This document shows, one piece after another, positions 30,081 through 38,700 of a DNA stretch of 64,000 nucleotides; position 1 is the stretch's first letter, and each line of letters begins with the position of its first letter. The stretch is from NCBI RefSeq assembly GCF_037198315.1, contig NZ_CP144913.1, positions 868,001-932,000 on the forward strand, in the 5' to 3' direction. Both the position numbers and the translations under genes were made by a program. Below the pieces are notes generated by a model, which ran no database searches, was not told where the DNA came from, and was given only the letters and a program-made list of their open reading frames with translations. This stretch comes from Janibacter sp. A1S7. Lineage in GTDB: Bacteria; Actinomycetota; Actinomycetes; Actinomycetales; Dermatophilaceae.

Positions 30081-31594
30081 CGTGGGGCGCCCAGGGCTCG
30101 CAGGACCGGGCACGACGGCTGCTGGTGGAGGCGATCGCGGCCTACGAGGGGTGCGAAGCGGACCAGCAGGTCCTGCGAGCTCACCTGACGCGGTTGGACG
30201 AACCCCTGCGGATCGCTCTCGCAGGAAAGGTCAAGGCCGGCAAGTCCACCCTGATCAACGCCCTGATCGGCGAAGAGGTCGCACCCACCGACGCAGGTGA
30301 GTGCACCATGGTCACGACGTGGTATCGCCACGGCCCGGCACCGCGATCCCGTCTGGTCCGGGCCGACGGGGAGTGCCTGGACCTACCGCTCACCCGACGT
30401 CACGGCCGTCTGCAGCACACGCTCCTGGGGCTGACTCCCCAGGAGGTCGCCCGCATCGAGGTCGAGTGGCCGTCACCGATGCTGGAGCAGGTCACGCTCG
30501 TCGACACCCCGGGGATCGGCTCGCTGACCGCCGAGGCCTCCCGGCACACCACGGACCTGCTCTCCGCGGAGGCGACGGGGCGCCCCGTGGACGCCGTCAT
30601 CTACCTCTTCAAGAGCCGCCACGCAGATGACCTCACCATGCTGCAGGAGTTGCGTGGCGGCGCCGTCACCGACGCCGCCCACGCCGTTGCGACCACCGTC
30701 GGAGTGCTCTCGCGTGCGGATGAGATCGGAGGTGGGCGCCTCGACAGCCTCATCTCCGCCAAGGACGTCGCGACGAGGCACGCCGAGGATCCCCGGATGC
30801 GGGCCCTGTGCTCGGACGTCCTGCCCGTGGCGGGGCTTCTTGCGCAGGGTGGACGCACTCTGCGGCAGGACGACTTCGAGATCCTCGCCGCGCTCGCGCG
30901 GATGGAGCGTGCGGACCGGGAGGCGGTGCTCGTCTCCGTGGGGCGGTTCCAGGACGCGGACGCGGTCGGTGGCACGCTGCAGTCCCGCACCGCGCTCGTC
31001 GCTCGGCTCGGGCTCTTCGGGGTCCGACTGGGCACGGTGCTCGTCCGCCAGGGCATCAGCCGGCCGGGCGAGCTGGCCGACGAGCTCGCCCGGCGCAGTG
31101 GGTTGGGGATGGTGGAGCGCGTCATCTCCACCCAGTTCGCGCCGCGTGCCGCAGCACTGACCAGCCTGGGCGCCGTCTCGGCACTGGAGCATCTGCTGCG
31201 TGTGCACCCCGTGCCGGAGGCGGAATCACTGCTCACCCAGTGCGAGGCGATCAGGGTGGGGGAGTACGCACCCCAGGAGATGCGTCTGCTCGCGGACGTG
31301 CGTCAGGCTGCGGTGCCGGGGCTGGACCAACGTCGTGCTGCGGCCGCGCTCCGGTTGCTCGGCGACCAGGGCGTGCAGCCCTGGCGGCGGCTGGGCCTGC
31401 GGGAGACGGCGAGCGCCGACGACGTCGCGCGGGCTGCCCGCGAGTCCTTGGCCGAGTGGCGGGCGCTCGCGGGCGACTGCCTGGCCACCCAGTCCACCCG
31501 GCGCGCGGCCAGGGTGCTGGCCCGCGTGTGCGAGGAACTCCTGGACTGCCTACCCGTCCTCAGTCCTTCCAGTGGGACCCCGGCAGCCACATGA
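30077..31594 (+). CDS. iniC: IniC-like dynamin-family GTPase
   Basis: 505 residues (mycobacterial IniC is about 490). P-loop AGKVKAGKSTLINALIGEE near residues 50-67, DTPGIGSL near 142. The fourth motif reads LSRADE in place of (T/N)KxD, a weakened base-recognition loop. No hydrophobic paddle or membrane helix is visible, unlike the partner encoded just upstream. It may therefore depend on that partner for membrane contact. The C-terminal part is helical with many Arg/Ala. ATGA overlap with the previous gene shows coupled translation. The 3' end overlaps the convergent membrane-protein gene by 35 bases. Confidence 0.83.
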   Translation: MTWGAQGSQDRARRLLVEAIAAYEGCEADQQVLRAHLTRLDEPLRIALAGKVKAGKSTLINALIGEEVAPTDAGECTMVTTWYRHGPAPRSRLVRADGECLDLPLTRRHGRLQHTLLGLTPQEVARIEVEWPSPMLEQVTLVDTPGIGSLTAEASRHTTDLLSAEATGRPVDAVIYLFKSRHADDLTMLQELRGGAVTDAAHAVATTVGVLSRADEIGGGRLDSLISAKDVATRHAEDPRMRALCSDVLPVAGLLAQGGRTLRQDDFEILAALARMERADREAVLVSVGRFQDADAVGGTLQSRTALVARLGLFGVRLGTVLVRQGISRPGELADELARRSGLGMVERVISTQFAPRAAALTSLGAVSALEHLLRVHPVPEAESLLTQCEAIRVGEYAPQEMRLLADVRQAAVPGLDQRRAAAALRLLGDQGVQPWRRLGLRETASADDVARAARESLAEWRALAGDCLATQSTRRAARVLARVCEELLDCLPVLSPSSGTPAAT

Positions 31595-32093
31595 GGACGG
31601 CGCCGACGGCGCCGAGCACGGCCTGCAGGACGAGCAGGCCCGTGGTGACCCAGCCCTCCCACTGCCAGGCGGTCAGGATCGGCACCGCGATGGGTGTGAC
31701 GATGACCTGGAGGAGTGCCAGCACGGTCAACGAGATGCGGGTGGGCAGCCCACCGTGGGCGAGTCGTATCGCCAGGAGGATCGTGAGCGTGAGCAGCACG
31801 ACGAGCACCGCGAAGGTGGCGATGATCAGGAGCCGGACCGCCTGTTCCCCGTCGGCCTCGCCGACGTCGGGGCCCAGGACTGCGGCGAGCTCATCGTGGC
31901 GCTCGTCGCGCCACAGGGCCGCCGTCACCAGGGCGAGGACGCCACTGAGGTAGCCGGCCTTCCACACGGAAAGGGCGCGAGTCAGGCCGGGCGGTCGCCG
32001 CTGGGCATCGATGGGTGAGGAGTCCCGGATCCGCGTCGGCGGTCGCTGTGGTCGGTCCTCGAAGTCGTCATCCGTCCCGCTCCCCCTGGTCAT
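31560..32093 (-). CDS. small multi-pass membrane protein, unknown function
   Basis: 177 residues. A polar N-terminus (about 1-40, Arg/Pro/Asp-rich) is followed by membrane segments at about 45-60, 86-108, 118-136 and 145-170. No known motif. The tail-to-tail 35-base overlap with the IniC-like gene is real because both reading frames have good support. It could be part of the envelope-stress neighbourhood, but there is no direct evidence. Confidence 0.7.
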   Translation of the reverse strand: MTRGSGTDDDFEDRPQRPPTRIRDSSPIDAQRRPPGLTRALSVWKAGYLSGVLALVTAALWRDERHDELAAVLGPDVGEADGEQAVRLLIIATFAVLVVLLTLTILLAIRLAHGGLPTRISLTVLALLQVIVTPIAVPILTAWQWEGWVTTGLLVLQAVLGAVGAVLMWLPGSHWKD

Positions 32094-32188
32094 GTCAGCA
32101 GGTTATGCGCCCCGAGCCCATCGTGGAAGGGCGCTGGCCGGCCAAATGGCGCCACCGGTCCTCGTGACCGGGCACCTCGAGGGCCATC

Positions 32189-32194
32189 TACGCT
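32189..32194 (+). promoter_or_regulatory. possible -10 of the kinase gene
   Basis: TACGCT lies 9 bases before the kinase ATG, giving a leaderless or nearly leaderless mRNA; no ribosome site is visible in the gap. Confidence 0.35.
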
Positions 32195-32203
32195 GGAACT
32201 GCC

Positions 32204-33286
32204 ATGACTGACCACACCCCGCCCGCCGTGATCGGTGGTCGCTACGAGACCGTGCGACCGATCGGACGCGGCGGCATGGGAGTCGTGTGGCTCGCGCGGG
32301 ACGCCGTGCTCGGCCGCGCGGTCGCCGCCAAGCAGATCGGGGACTTCCCCGGGGAGAGCGCGGGCGAGACCCACCGCGCGATGCGTGAGGCCCGTGCCGC
32401 GGCAGCGCTCAACCATCCCAATGTCGTCGCCGTCTACGACGTCGTCGAGCACGAGGGGAGTCCGTGGCTGGTGATGGAGTACGTCGCCGGGCCGACGCTC
32501 GCCACGGCCATCCGGCAGCGTGGTCCGATGACGGCGAAGGGGGCGGCGGACCTGGGCGCGCAGCTCGCCGGGGCTCTCGACTCCGCTCACCGGGCGGGGA
32601 TCGTGCACCGGGACATCAAGCCCGCCAACGTCCTCATCGGCGGTGGTCTGCCCAAGCTCGGCGATTTCGGCATCGCCCGTGCCGGCACCGATGAGCAGAC
32701 GACCGGGAGCGGCCAGGTCACCGGCACCCCGAACTACATGGCCCCCGAGGTCGCGGTCGGCAGGCCCCACGGCGAGGCCGCCGACGTGTGGGCGCTGGGT
32801 GCGACGATCTACTTCGCGGTGGAGGGTCAGGACGCCCACGAGAACCAGGCCACCGCGCTCGCCACCCTGGAGGGCGTCGCCTCCCGTGCGCCGGGGCGCC
32901 CCGAGCGCGCCGGCCCACTCGAGCCCGTCCTCGCCGACATGCTCGCCCGCGACCCCGCTCGTCGCCCGACGATGCGGCAGGCCCGGCGTCGCCTGGAGAC
33001 CATCGCTGCTGGTGGAACCGACGTGCCCGCAACCGCGCGGACGAGCGCTGGTGCGCCACCCACGGGCTCGACCACCGCTCACCGTCCCGCCGCGTCCGGC
33101 GCAGCACCGGCCGCCGGGAGGGCGAAGGGGGGCCGCGCCCGCCTGCTGTGGTTGCTGCTCGGCATCATCGCGGTGGCGGTGATCATCGGGGCGATCGTTC
33201 TCGCCACCCGGGGCGGTGTGGTCGGGGATCCCTCGGGCGCAGCGCCGACGCAGCAGGAGCAGGCCCCGACACCGTCCAGCGACTGA
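32204..33286 (+). CDS. PknB-family Ser/Thr protein kinase with one membrane helix
   Basis: 360 residues. The kinase domain (about 12-268) is complete: glycine loop IGRGGMGVVW, catalytic Lys in AAKQI near 44, catalytic loop HRDIKPAN near 135-142, DFG at about 154, activation segment ending TGTPNYMAPE, and the ADVWALGATIYFAVEG motif. A Ala/Pro/Thr-rich linker leads to a membrane helix at about 313-335 and only about 25 outside residues, so there is no PASTA or other sensor domain. It is encoded beside the Ini-like cluster and could phosphorylate components of it, but no direct link is visible. Confidence 0.92.
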   Translation: MTDHTPPAVIGGRYETVRPIGRGGMGVVWLARDAVLGRAVAAKQIGDFPGESAGETHRAMREARAAAALNHPNVVAVYDVVEHEGSPWLVMEYVAGPTLATAIRQRGPMTAKGAADLGAQLAGALDSAHRAGIVHRDIKPANVLIGGGLPKLGDFGIARAGTDEQTTGSGQVTGTPNYMAPEVAVGRPHGEAADVWALGATIYFAVEGQDAHENQATALATLEGVASRAPGRPERAGPLEPVLADMLARDPARRPTMRQARRRLETIAAGGTDVPATARTSAGAPPTGSTTAHRPAASGAAPAAGRAKGGRARLLWLLLGIIAVAVIIGAIVLATRGGVVGDPSGAAPTQQEQAPTPSSD

Positions 33287-33309
33287 CGACCACGACACCA
33301 GGAGGACCC

Positions 33310-33609
33310 ATGTTGCTCGCCTTCTCCATCGCCCCCGCCGGCCCCGGCGACGACGATTCGTACGCCCCGGCGGTCGCGGCCGCCCTGCAGGTGGTGCGCG
33401 GCAGTGGCCTGCCCCACGACCTCGGCTCGATGTTCACCACCATCGAGGGGGAGTGGGACGAGGTCATGCCCGTGATCAAGCAGTGCGTCGACGCCATGGG
33501 GCCCTACGGGGACCGCGTCTCACTGGTGATGAAGGCTGACATCCGGGCCGGACGCACCGGCCAGCTCACCGCGAAGGTCGACCGGGTCGAGGGCCTCCTG
33601 CGGGAGTGA
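33310..33609 (+). CDS. MTH1187/YkoF-type thiamine-binding protein
   Basis: 99 residues, a single ferredoxin-like domain of the MTH1187 (formerly DUF77) family, some members of which bind thiamine or its precursors. The N-terminal LLAFSIAPAG and the GSMFTTIEGEWDEVMPVIKQC stretch fit the family. GGAGGA lies 4 bases before ATG 33310. It follows the kinase after 23 bases and may share its mRNA. No riboswitch or thiamine gene is nearby, so the physiological ligand is open. Confidence 0.75.
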   Translation: MLLAFSIAPAGPGDDDSYAPAVAAALQVVRGSGLPHDLGSMFTTIEGEWDEVMPVIKQCVDAMGPYGDRVSLVMKADIRAGRTGQLTAKVDRVEGLLRE

Positions 33610-33709
33610 CCGCGTCGTGACCAATTTGTGACCTCGATGGAACTTTGTCATCGTGGATCGTCCGCCGCGCGTGGCGGGCACTCCTGACCCTCCACACGAA
33701 AGCAGCGAC

Positions 33710-34351
33710 ATGAGTGCGCTCATCCTGCGCATCGCCGGGACGATCGTGGCCCTGATCGGCCTCGTCGGCGTCCTCGTCGGCGGTTGGTTCCTCAGCGCCC
33801 TGGGGACCTCCGGTACCGCGACCTTCACCGGTCAGCCGGACCAACGCGTCGTCGTCCTCGCTCCCGACGTCCTCAACCGGCTCGACTCCCCGATCGAGGT
33901 CACCGCGACCGGCACGGGCGACGTCTGGGCCGGGACCGCGCGCCCGTCCGACGTCGAGGCCCTCCTGGGTGACGGCCCCCGGACCGTGGCCACCGGCGTC
34001 GACGTCTCCGAGTGGGCCCTGACCTCCACCGACGTCGGTGAGGGGGATGCGATGGACGTGCGCGGCCTCGACATCTGGCAGTCCTCCACGAACGAGGAGG
34101 GGACGGTCACCACGACGATCGAGCAGGACGACGCCCCGCAGACGCTCGTCATCACCGCCCCCGAGGGCGAGGAGGTCCAGCAGGTCGAGTACCGGGTCAG
34201 CGACGACCGGTGGAGCACGATCGCGATCGTCGTTCTCGTCGTCGGGCTCGTCCTGCTGCTCCTGGGCATCGCCCTGGTCCTCGGCCCCCGCCGGCTGCGC
34301 GCCCGTCGTGACCGACCGGCCGCCCGCACCCGCGAGGAGGTCGGAGCATGA
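33710..34351 (+). CDS. membrane protein with large extracytoplasmic domain, unknown function
   Basis: 213 residues: membrane helix at about 7-29, an extracytoplasmic domain rich in beta strands and acidic residues (about 35-165), a second helix at about 167-190, and a basic cytoplasmic tail (RRLRARRDRPAARTREE). No enzyme motif. The stop overlaps the start of the lipoprotein gene (ATGA, 34348-34351), suggesting the two products act together at the outer face of the membrane. Confidence 0.7.
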   Translation: MSALILRIAGTIVALIGLVGVLVGGWFLSALGTSGTATFTGQPDQRVVVLAPDVLNRLDSPIEVTATGTGDVWAGTARPSDVEALLGDGPRTVATGVDVSEWALTSTDVGEGDAMDVRGLDIWQSSTNEEGTVTTTIEQDDAPQTLVITAPEGEEVQQVEYRVSDDRWSTIAIVVLVVGLVLLLLGIALVLGPRRLRARRDRPAARTREEVGA

Positions 34352-35328
34352 GCCGACGCACCCCCTTCGTCGCCCTCGCCGTGTCCCTGCCGCTCGCCCT
34401 GGCCGGATGCGGCGCCGGTCCCGCAGTCGTCGGCATGCACGCCGCCCCGACCGAGAGCTCCGACGGCGCCTCGATCACCCCGGAGAGGGCGACCGATGTG
34501 GCCGCCAGCGTGCTCGAGGAGGCCGCGACCGTGCGAGAGGACGGTGGCAAGGCGTCGCCGGAGGAGCGCGCGGCGGTCTTCTCCGGGCCGGCCCTGCGCG
34601 CGGCCGGCGCCGCGGCCGAGAGCAAGGACGAGCAGAACCACGCCGGTGGTGGCGCCGAGGACCTCCAGGTGCTCGGTGTCAGCCGCGGGACCGACTGGCC
34701 CCGCGCCGTACTCGCGACCTCGCAGGACGAGGGCACCCAGTTCCTCCACGTCCTCGTCGCCGCGGCGGCCGACCAGCCGTACCGGCTCTTCGCGGACGTG
34801 CCGATGGCGGCCGGGGCGAGCGTCCCGGCACTGGCACCCGTCGACGAGGGCTCCTCGGTGACCATCGCCAAGGATCCCGGCACGGACGTGACCACAGCGG
34901 TCCGGTCCTGGTCCGAGGGCGTCACCTACCAGCCGCCGAAGAAGGCTCCGGAGGGCGTCTCCTTCGACGACGCGTTCTCCACCGCACTGCAGAAGAACGC
35001 CAAGGACAAGGACAAGGACCTCGGCGACCTGGGCAGCTACCGCCAGAAGCAGTCGACGGTCGACGCGGCCTCAGCCAGCTTCGAGCTCGCCGCCGGTGGG
35101 CGCCTGACCTTCGTCCCGATGACGCGCACCGACACGATCACCGCGAGCGACAAGCTCAAGGTGCTCAAGATCGAGGACCCCGCGATCCGTCGCGTCCTCG
35201 ACACCGACAAGGTCAAGAAGAAGCTGTCCATCGAGCACGCCGAGACCCTCGCGATGGTCACTCCGGCGACGGGGGACGCCACCGTCGTCGGCGTCAGCGA
35301 CGTGCTGGAGTCGGCCACGGGCGAGTAG
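34348..35328 (+). CDS. lipoprotein, unknown function
   Basis: 326 residues with a type II signal peptide: basic MSRR, hydrophobic stretch and lipobox LALAGC, giving Cys21 or close to it as the lipidated residue. The mature part is Ala/Asp/Lys-rich with two repeated-looking halves (an ALRAAGAAAESKDEQ helix and later an AFSTALQKNAKDKDKD segment). I do not recognise a family with confidence; the pattern of two tandem alpha/beta halves is seen in other unassigned actinobacterial lipoproteins. It is translationally coupled to the preceding membrane protein. Confidence 0.7.
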   Translation: MSRRTPFVALAVSLPLALAGCGAGPAVVGMHAAPTESSDGASITPERATDVAASVLEEAATVREDGGKASPEERAAVFSGPALRAAGAAAESKDEQNHAGGGAEDLQVLGVSRGTDWPRAVLATSQDEGTQFLHVLVAAAADQPYRLFADVPMAAGASVPALAPVDEGSSVTIAKDPGTDVTTAVRSWSEGVTYQPPKKAPEGVSFDDAFSTALQKNAKDKDKDLGDLGSYRQKQSTVDAASASFELAAGGRLTFVPMTRTDTITASDKLKVLKIEDPAIRRVLDTDKVKKKLSIEHAETLAMVTPATGDATVVGVSDVLESATGE

Positions 35329-35377
35329 ACCGGCCCCGGTTTGTCCTTCGCACGCACGCGTGGGGAATGATGGGGGC

Positions 35378-36337
35378 ATGACTGACCCGACCCGCGCCAT
35401 CCGTGGAGCCGTCGACCTCTCCGGCCTCGGCGGTCCAGCCCGATCCGACGCCGCACCTGCAGCCGGGACGCCGGCCGGCTCTCCCGACCGAGCCGGAGGC
35501 GCCACCTCCCCGGGCGGTAGCGCCGACGGCCTGCTGATCGAGGCCGACGACGCCTCCTTCAACCAGGTGGTCTCCCGCACCGCCGCCGTGCCGGCCCTGG
35601 CGATCGTCTGGTCCTCGCAGCACCCGCAGAGTCGCACCCTCGTCGACGACGCCGTCGACATCGCCCGCTCGCTCGATGGTCGGCTGCAGGTCGTCGCGAT
35701 CGACCTCGTCAACAGCCCCGGAGTGGCCCAGGCGCTCCAGGCCCAGGAGGTCCCGGTCGCCCTCGGCCTCGTCTCCGGGCAGCCGGTGCCGCTCTTCAGC
35801 GGACTCGTCGACAAGGAGCAGTTCCGTCAGGTGGTCGACCAGCTGCTCCAGCTCGCCGTGCAGCACGGCGTGACCGGGCGGGTCGAGGCCGGCGGCGCCG
35901 CGCCCGAGGAAGGGCAGGAGGAGCTGCCGCCGCTGCACCAGGAGGCCTTCGATGCCATCGAGCGCGATGACCTCGATGCCGCGACTGCTGCCTACGAGAA
36001 GGCCCTCGCGGAGAACCCCAAGGACACCGAGGCCGAGCTCGGTCTCGCCCAGGTCGCCCTGATGAGGCGCACCCGCGGCGTTGACCTGCAGGCTGCCCGC
36101 GCCGCTGCCGCGCAGGACCCGAAGGACATCGACGCCGCTCTCGTCGTCGCCGACATGGACGTCCTCGGCGGGCACGTCGAGGACGCCTTCGTCCGACTCA
36201 TCGACCTCGTGCGCGTCACTGCGGGCGAGGAGCGCGACCGGGTGAAGGACCATCTGCTCGATCTCTTCGCCGTCGTCGGCAACCAGGACGAGCGGGTGCG
36301 CAAGGGCCGCACGACGTTGATGAGCGCGTTGTTCTGA
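35378..36337 (+). CDS. thioredoxin-fold/TPR protein lacking CxxC (CnoX/YbbN-like)
   Basis: 319 residues. A Pro/Ala/Gly-rich N-terminal 50 residues is followed by a thioredoxin-like domain (about 50-160), in which the redox site CxxC is replaced by SSQH (VWSSQHPQSR). A tetratricopeptide-like region follows (about 190-319; DDLDAATAAYEKALAENPKD). This is the layout of CnoX/YbbN, a holdase that hands clients to chaperones; actinobacterial members generally lack redox cysteines. ATG 35378 lies after GGGGG. The gene is convergent with glgB, with an intervening hairpin. Confidence 0.85.
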   Translation: MTDPTRAIRGAVDLSGLGGPARSDAAPAAGTPAGSPDRAGGATSPGGSADGLLIEADDASFNQVVSRTAAVPALAIVWSSQHPQSRTLVDDAVDIARSLDGRLQVVAIDLVNSPGVAQALQAQEVPVALGLVSGQPVPLFSGLVDKEQFRQVVDQLLQLAVQHGVTGRVEAGGAAPEEGQEELPPLHQEAFDAIERDDLDAATAAYEKALAENPKDTEAELGLAQVALMRRTRGVDLQAARAAAAQDPKDIDAALVVADMDVLGGHVEDAFVRLIDLVRVTAGEERDRVKDHLLDLFAVVGNQDERVRKGRTTLMSALF

Positions 36338-36397
36338 GTCCTGTTGTCGCACGTGGCGGCCGGGTCCGCGGACGACGGACCGGGTCGGCCCCTGGCG

Positions 36398-36451
36398 CGA
36401 AGCCCGCACGGCTCTCCCGTCATGGCGCCTCGTCCTCAGGTGCGGGCTTCG
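36398..36451. terminator. convergent terminator between the thioredoxin-fold gene and glgB
   Basis: CGAAGCCCGCAC (36398-36409) and GTGCGGGCTTCG (36440-36451) form a perfect 12-bp stem with a 30-nt loop. The right arm overlaps the last codons of glgB. Confidence 0.55.
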
Positions 36452-38700
36452 GCCTGAGTCGGGCTCGATCCCGATCCGTCGACCGCTCCGGTCCGTGGCT
36501 CCCGTGCCGGGACGAGGTAGATCGCGCTGAGACGGGCGACGTTCAGCTCGACCGAGAAGGGCTGGTCGTGCCAGGGGCGCTCCTGGGCCACGAGGTCGGT
36601 GCCGGCCCGGCTCGGTGAGTTCGCCGCGTCGAAGCCGCTGGTGTCGAGGTCGACGCGCCAGGCCCCTCCTCGGGGGAGGCCGATGCGCAGGTCACGGTCG
36701 GTGCCACCGAAGTTGACGACGACAACGACGACATCGCTCGTGCCCGCCGTGCCGGCACCGCCCTCGGCCGAGCGGACGAACGAGACGGTGTTGCCCGCGG
36801 CGTCGTCCGCGTCCAGCCAGCGGAAACCCTCCGGGCGGTCGTCCCGTGCCCACATCGCGGGGTGGCGGGCGGCGAAGGAGTTCAGCTCGCGCACCAGCTC
36901 CTGCACCCGACGGTGGGCGGGGTGGTCGAGCAGGTGCCAGTCGAGGGAGCGGCCGTCCGCCCACTCGGACGTCTGCGCGAACTCGGTGCCCATGAAGACC
37001 AGGTGCTTGCCGGGGAAGGCCCACTGGTAGGCGTAGAAGCTGCGCAGGGTCGCGAGGCGGTCCGCGTCGTCCCCGGGGATCTTGTACGGCATCGAGCCCT
37101 TGCCGTGGACGACCTCGTCGTGGCTGATCGGGAGCAGGTAGTGCTCTGCGTAGGCGTACATCATCGCGAAGGTCAGCAGCGTGTGGTGGTGTGCCCGGTT
37201 GATCGGGTCCTCGCCCAGGTAGCGCAGGGCGTCGTTCATCCACCCCATGTTCCACTTCAGGCCGAAGCCGAGCCCCCCTTCGTCCGTCCGGCGGGTCACG
37301 CCCGGCCAGGCGGTCGACTCCTCGGCCACGGTGATGATGCCGGGCGAGCGGCGGTAGGCGGTGGCGTTGATCTCCTGCAGGAGGGCGATCGCCTCGAGGT
37401 TCTCGCGGCCGCCGTGGATGTTGGGGATCCACTCGCCGTCGTTGCGTGAGTAGTCGAGGTAGAGCATCGAGGCGACCCCGTCCACGCGCAGCCCGTCGAC
37501 GTGGAACTCCTCGAGCCAGTACAGCGCGTTCGCGACGAGGAAGTTGCGCACCTCGGGCCTGCCGAAGTCGAAGACGTAGCTGCCCCAGTCCGGCTGCCAC
37601 CCGCGCCGCGGATCCGGGTGCTCGTAGAGCGGGAGCCCGTCGAAGCGCACCAGCGCCCACTCGTCGGTCGCGAAGTGCCCGGGGACCCAGTCCAGGATCA
37701 CCCCGATGTCGGCGCCGTGCAGGGCGTCGACGAGGTGGCGGAAGTCGTCGGGTGAACCGAAACGCGAGTTCGGCGCGAAGTAGCTGGTCACGTGGTAGCC
37801 CCACGAGGGCGGGTAGGGGTGGTCCATCACCGGCATCAGCTCGACGTGGGTGAAGCCCTGCTCGCGCACGTACGCGACGAGCTCCCTCGCCAGCTGCCGG
37901 TAGTCGAGCCCGCGCCGCCACGAACCCAGGTGCACCTCGTAGACGCTCATCCGTGCCGTGTGCGGGTCGCGCGCGGCCCGTGCGGCGAGCCAGTTCGCGT
38001 CGTCCCACTCGTAGGTCGAGGAGGTCACCACGGAGCCGGTGGCGGGAGCGGTCTCCGCGAGGCGGGCCAGGGGATCGGCCTTGTGCCGCAGCACGTCGTC
38101 GGCGCCGCGCACGGCGAACTTGTACACGGCTCCGGCCCGGACGTCGGGCACGAAGAGTTCCCAGACCCCGGAACTGCCCAGGGCCCGCATCGGGTGGGTG
38201 AGCTCGTCCCAGCCGTTGAAGTCGCCGATGACGTGCACGGCCTTGGCCCGCGGTGCCCACACGGCGAAGGACACCCCGGTCACCGTGCCGATCGGTCCGT
38301 CGTAGCGGTGCAGGTGCGCGCCGAGCACGCTCCACAGCTGCTCGTGGCGGCCCTCGTTGATCAGGTGCAGGTCCATCTCGCCGAGCGTCGGGACGAAGCG
38401 GTACGCGTCGTCCTGGACGTGCTCGACCCCGTCCTCCCACGTCGCCAGGACCCGGTAGTCCATCGTCCGGGTCGCGTCGGCGCGCACCCCGGAGAAGATC
38501 CCGTCCTGCTCGTGGGCGAGGTCGGTGACGACGTCGTCCTCGAACCGCACCCGCACCCGGGTCGCAAGGGGTCGGCGCACCCGCACGCGCAGCCCGCCCT
38601 CCTCGAGGTGCTGGCCGAGCACGTCGTGCGGCTGGGCGCTGCGGCCGTGCGTGATGGCCCAGAGGGCTCCGGGCAGGGCGGAGTCGGGGATCGGTGTCAC
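36436..38700 (-). CDS. glgB: 1,4-alpha-glucan branching enzyme
   Basis: 754 residues. It makes alpha-1,6 branches in the glucan. An N-terminal N1 domain is followed by a CBM48 domain (about 110-210) and the GH13 catalytic barrel: EVHLGSWRR, VDGLRVDGVASMLYLDYSR (nucleophile Asp in GLRVDGVA), TVAEESTAWPG (acid/base Glu) and LPISHDEVVHGKGS (the His-Asp pair). A C-terminal beta domain completes it. Start GTG 38700 overlaps the maltokinase stop (GTGA), so glgE-mak-glgB is one coupled operon. The last enzyme of the GlgE pathway, it turns linear glucan into branched product. Confidence 0.96.
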   Translation of the reverse strand: MTPIPDSALPGALWAITHGRSAQPHDVLGQHLEEGGLRVRVRRPLATRVRVRFEDDVVTDLAHEQDGIFSGVRADATRTMDYRVLATWEDGVEHVQDDAYRFVPTLGEMDLHLINEGRHEQLWSVLGAHLHRYDGPIGTVTGVSFAVWAPRAKAVHVIGDFNGWDELTHPMRALGSSGVWELFVPDVRAGAVYKFAVRGADDVLRHKADPLARLAETAPATGSVVTSSTYEWDDANWLAARAARDPHTARMSVYEVHLGSWRRGLDYRQLARELVAYVREQGFTHVELMPVMDHPYPPSWGYHVTSYFAPNSRFGSPDDFRHLVDALHGADIGVILDWVPGHFATDEWALVRFDGLPLYEHPDPRRGWQPDWGSYVFDFGRPEVRNFLVANALYWLEEFHVDGLRVDGVASMLYLDYSRNDGEWIPNIHGGRENLEAIALLQEINATAYRRSPGIITVAEESTAWPGVTRRTDEGGLGFGLKWNMGWMNDALRYLGEDPINRAHHHTLLTFAMMYAYAEHYLLPISHDEVVHGKGSMPYKIPGDDADRLATLRSFYAYQWAFPGKHLVFMGTEFAQTSEWADGRSLDWHLLDHPAHRRVQELVRELNSFAARHPAMWARDDRPEGFRWLDADDAAGNTVSFVRSAEGGAGTAGTSDVVVVVVNFGGTDRDLRIGLPRGGAWRVDLDTSGFDAANSPSRAGTDLVAQERPWHDQPFSVELNVARLSAIYLVPAREPRTGAVDGSGSSPTQAEART

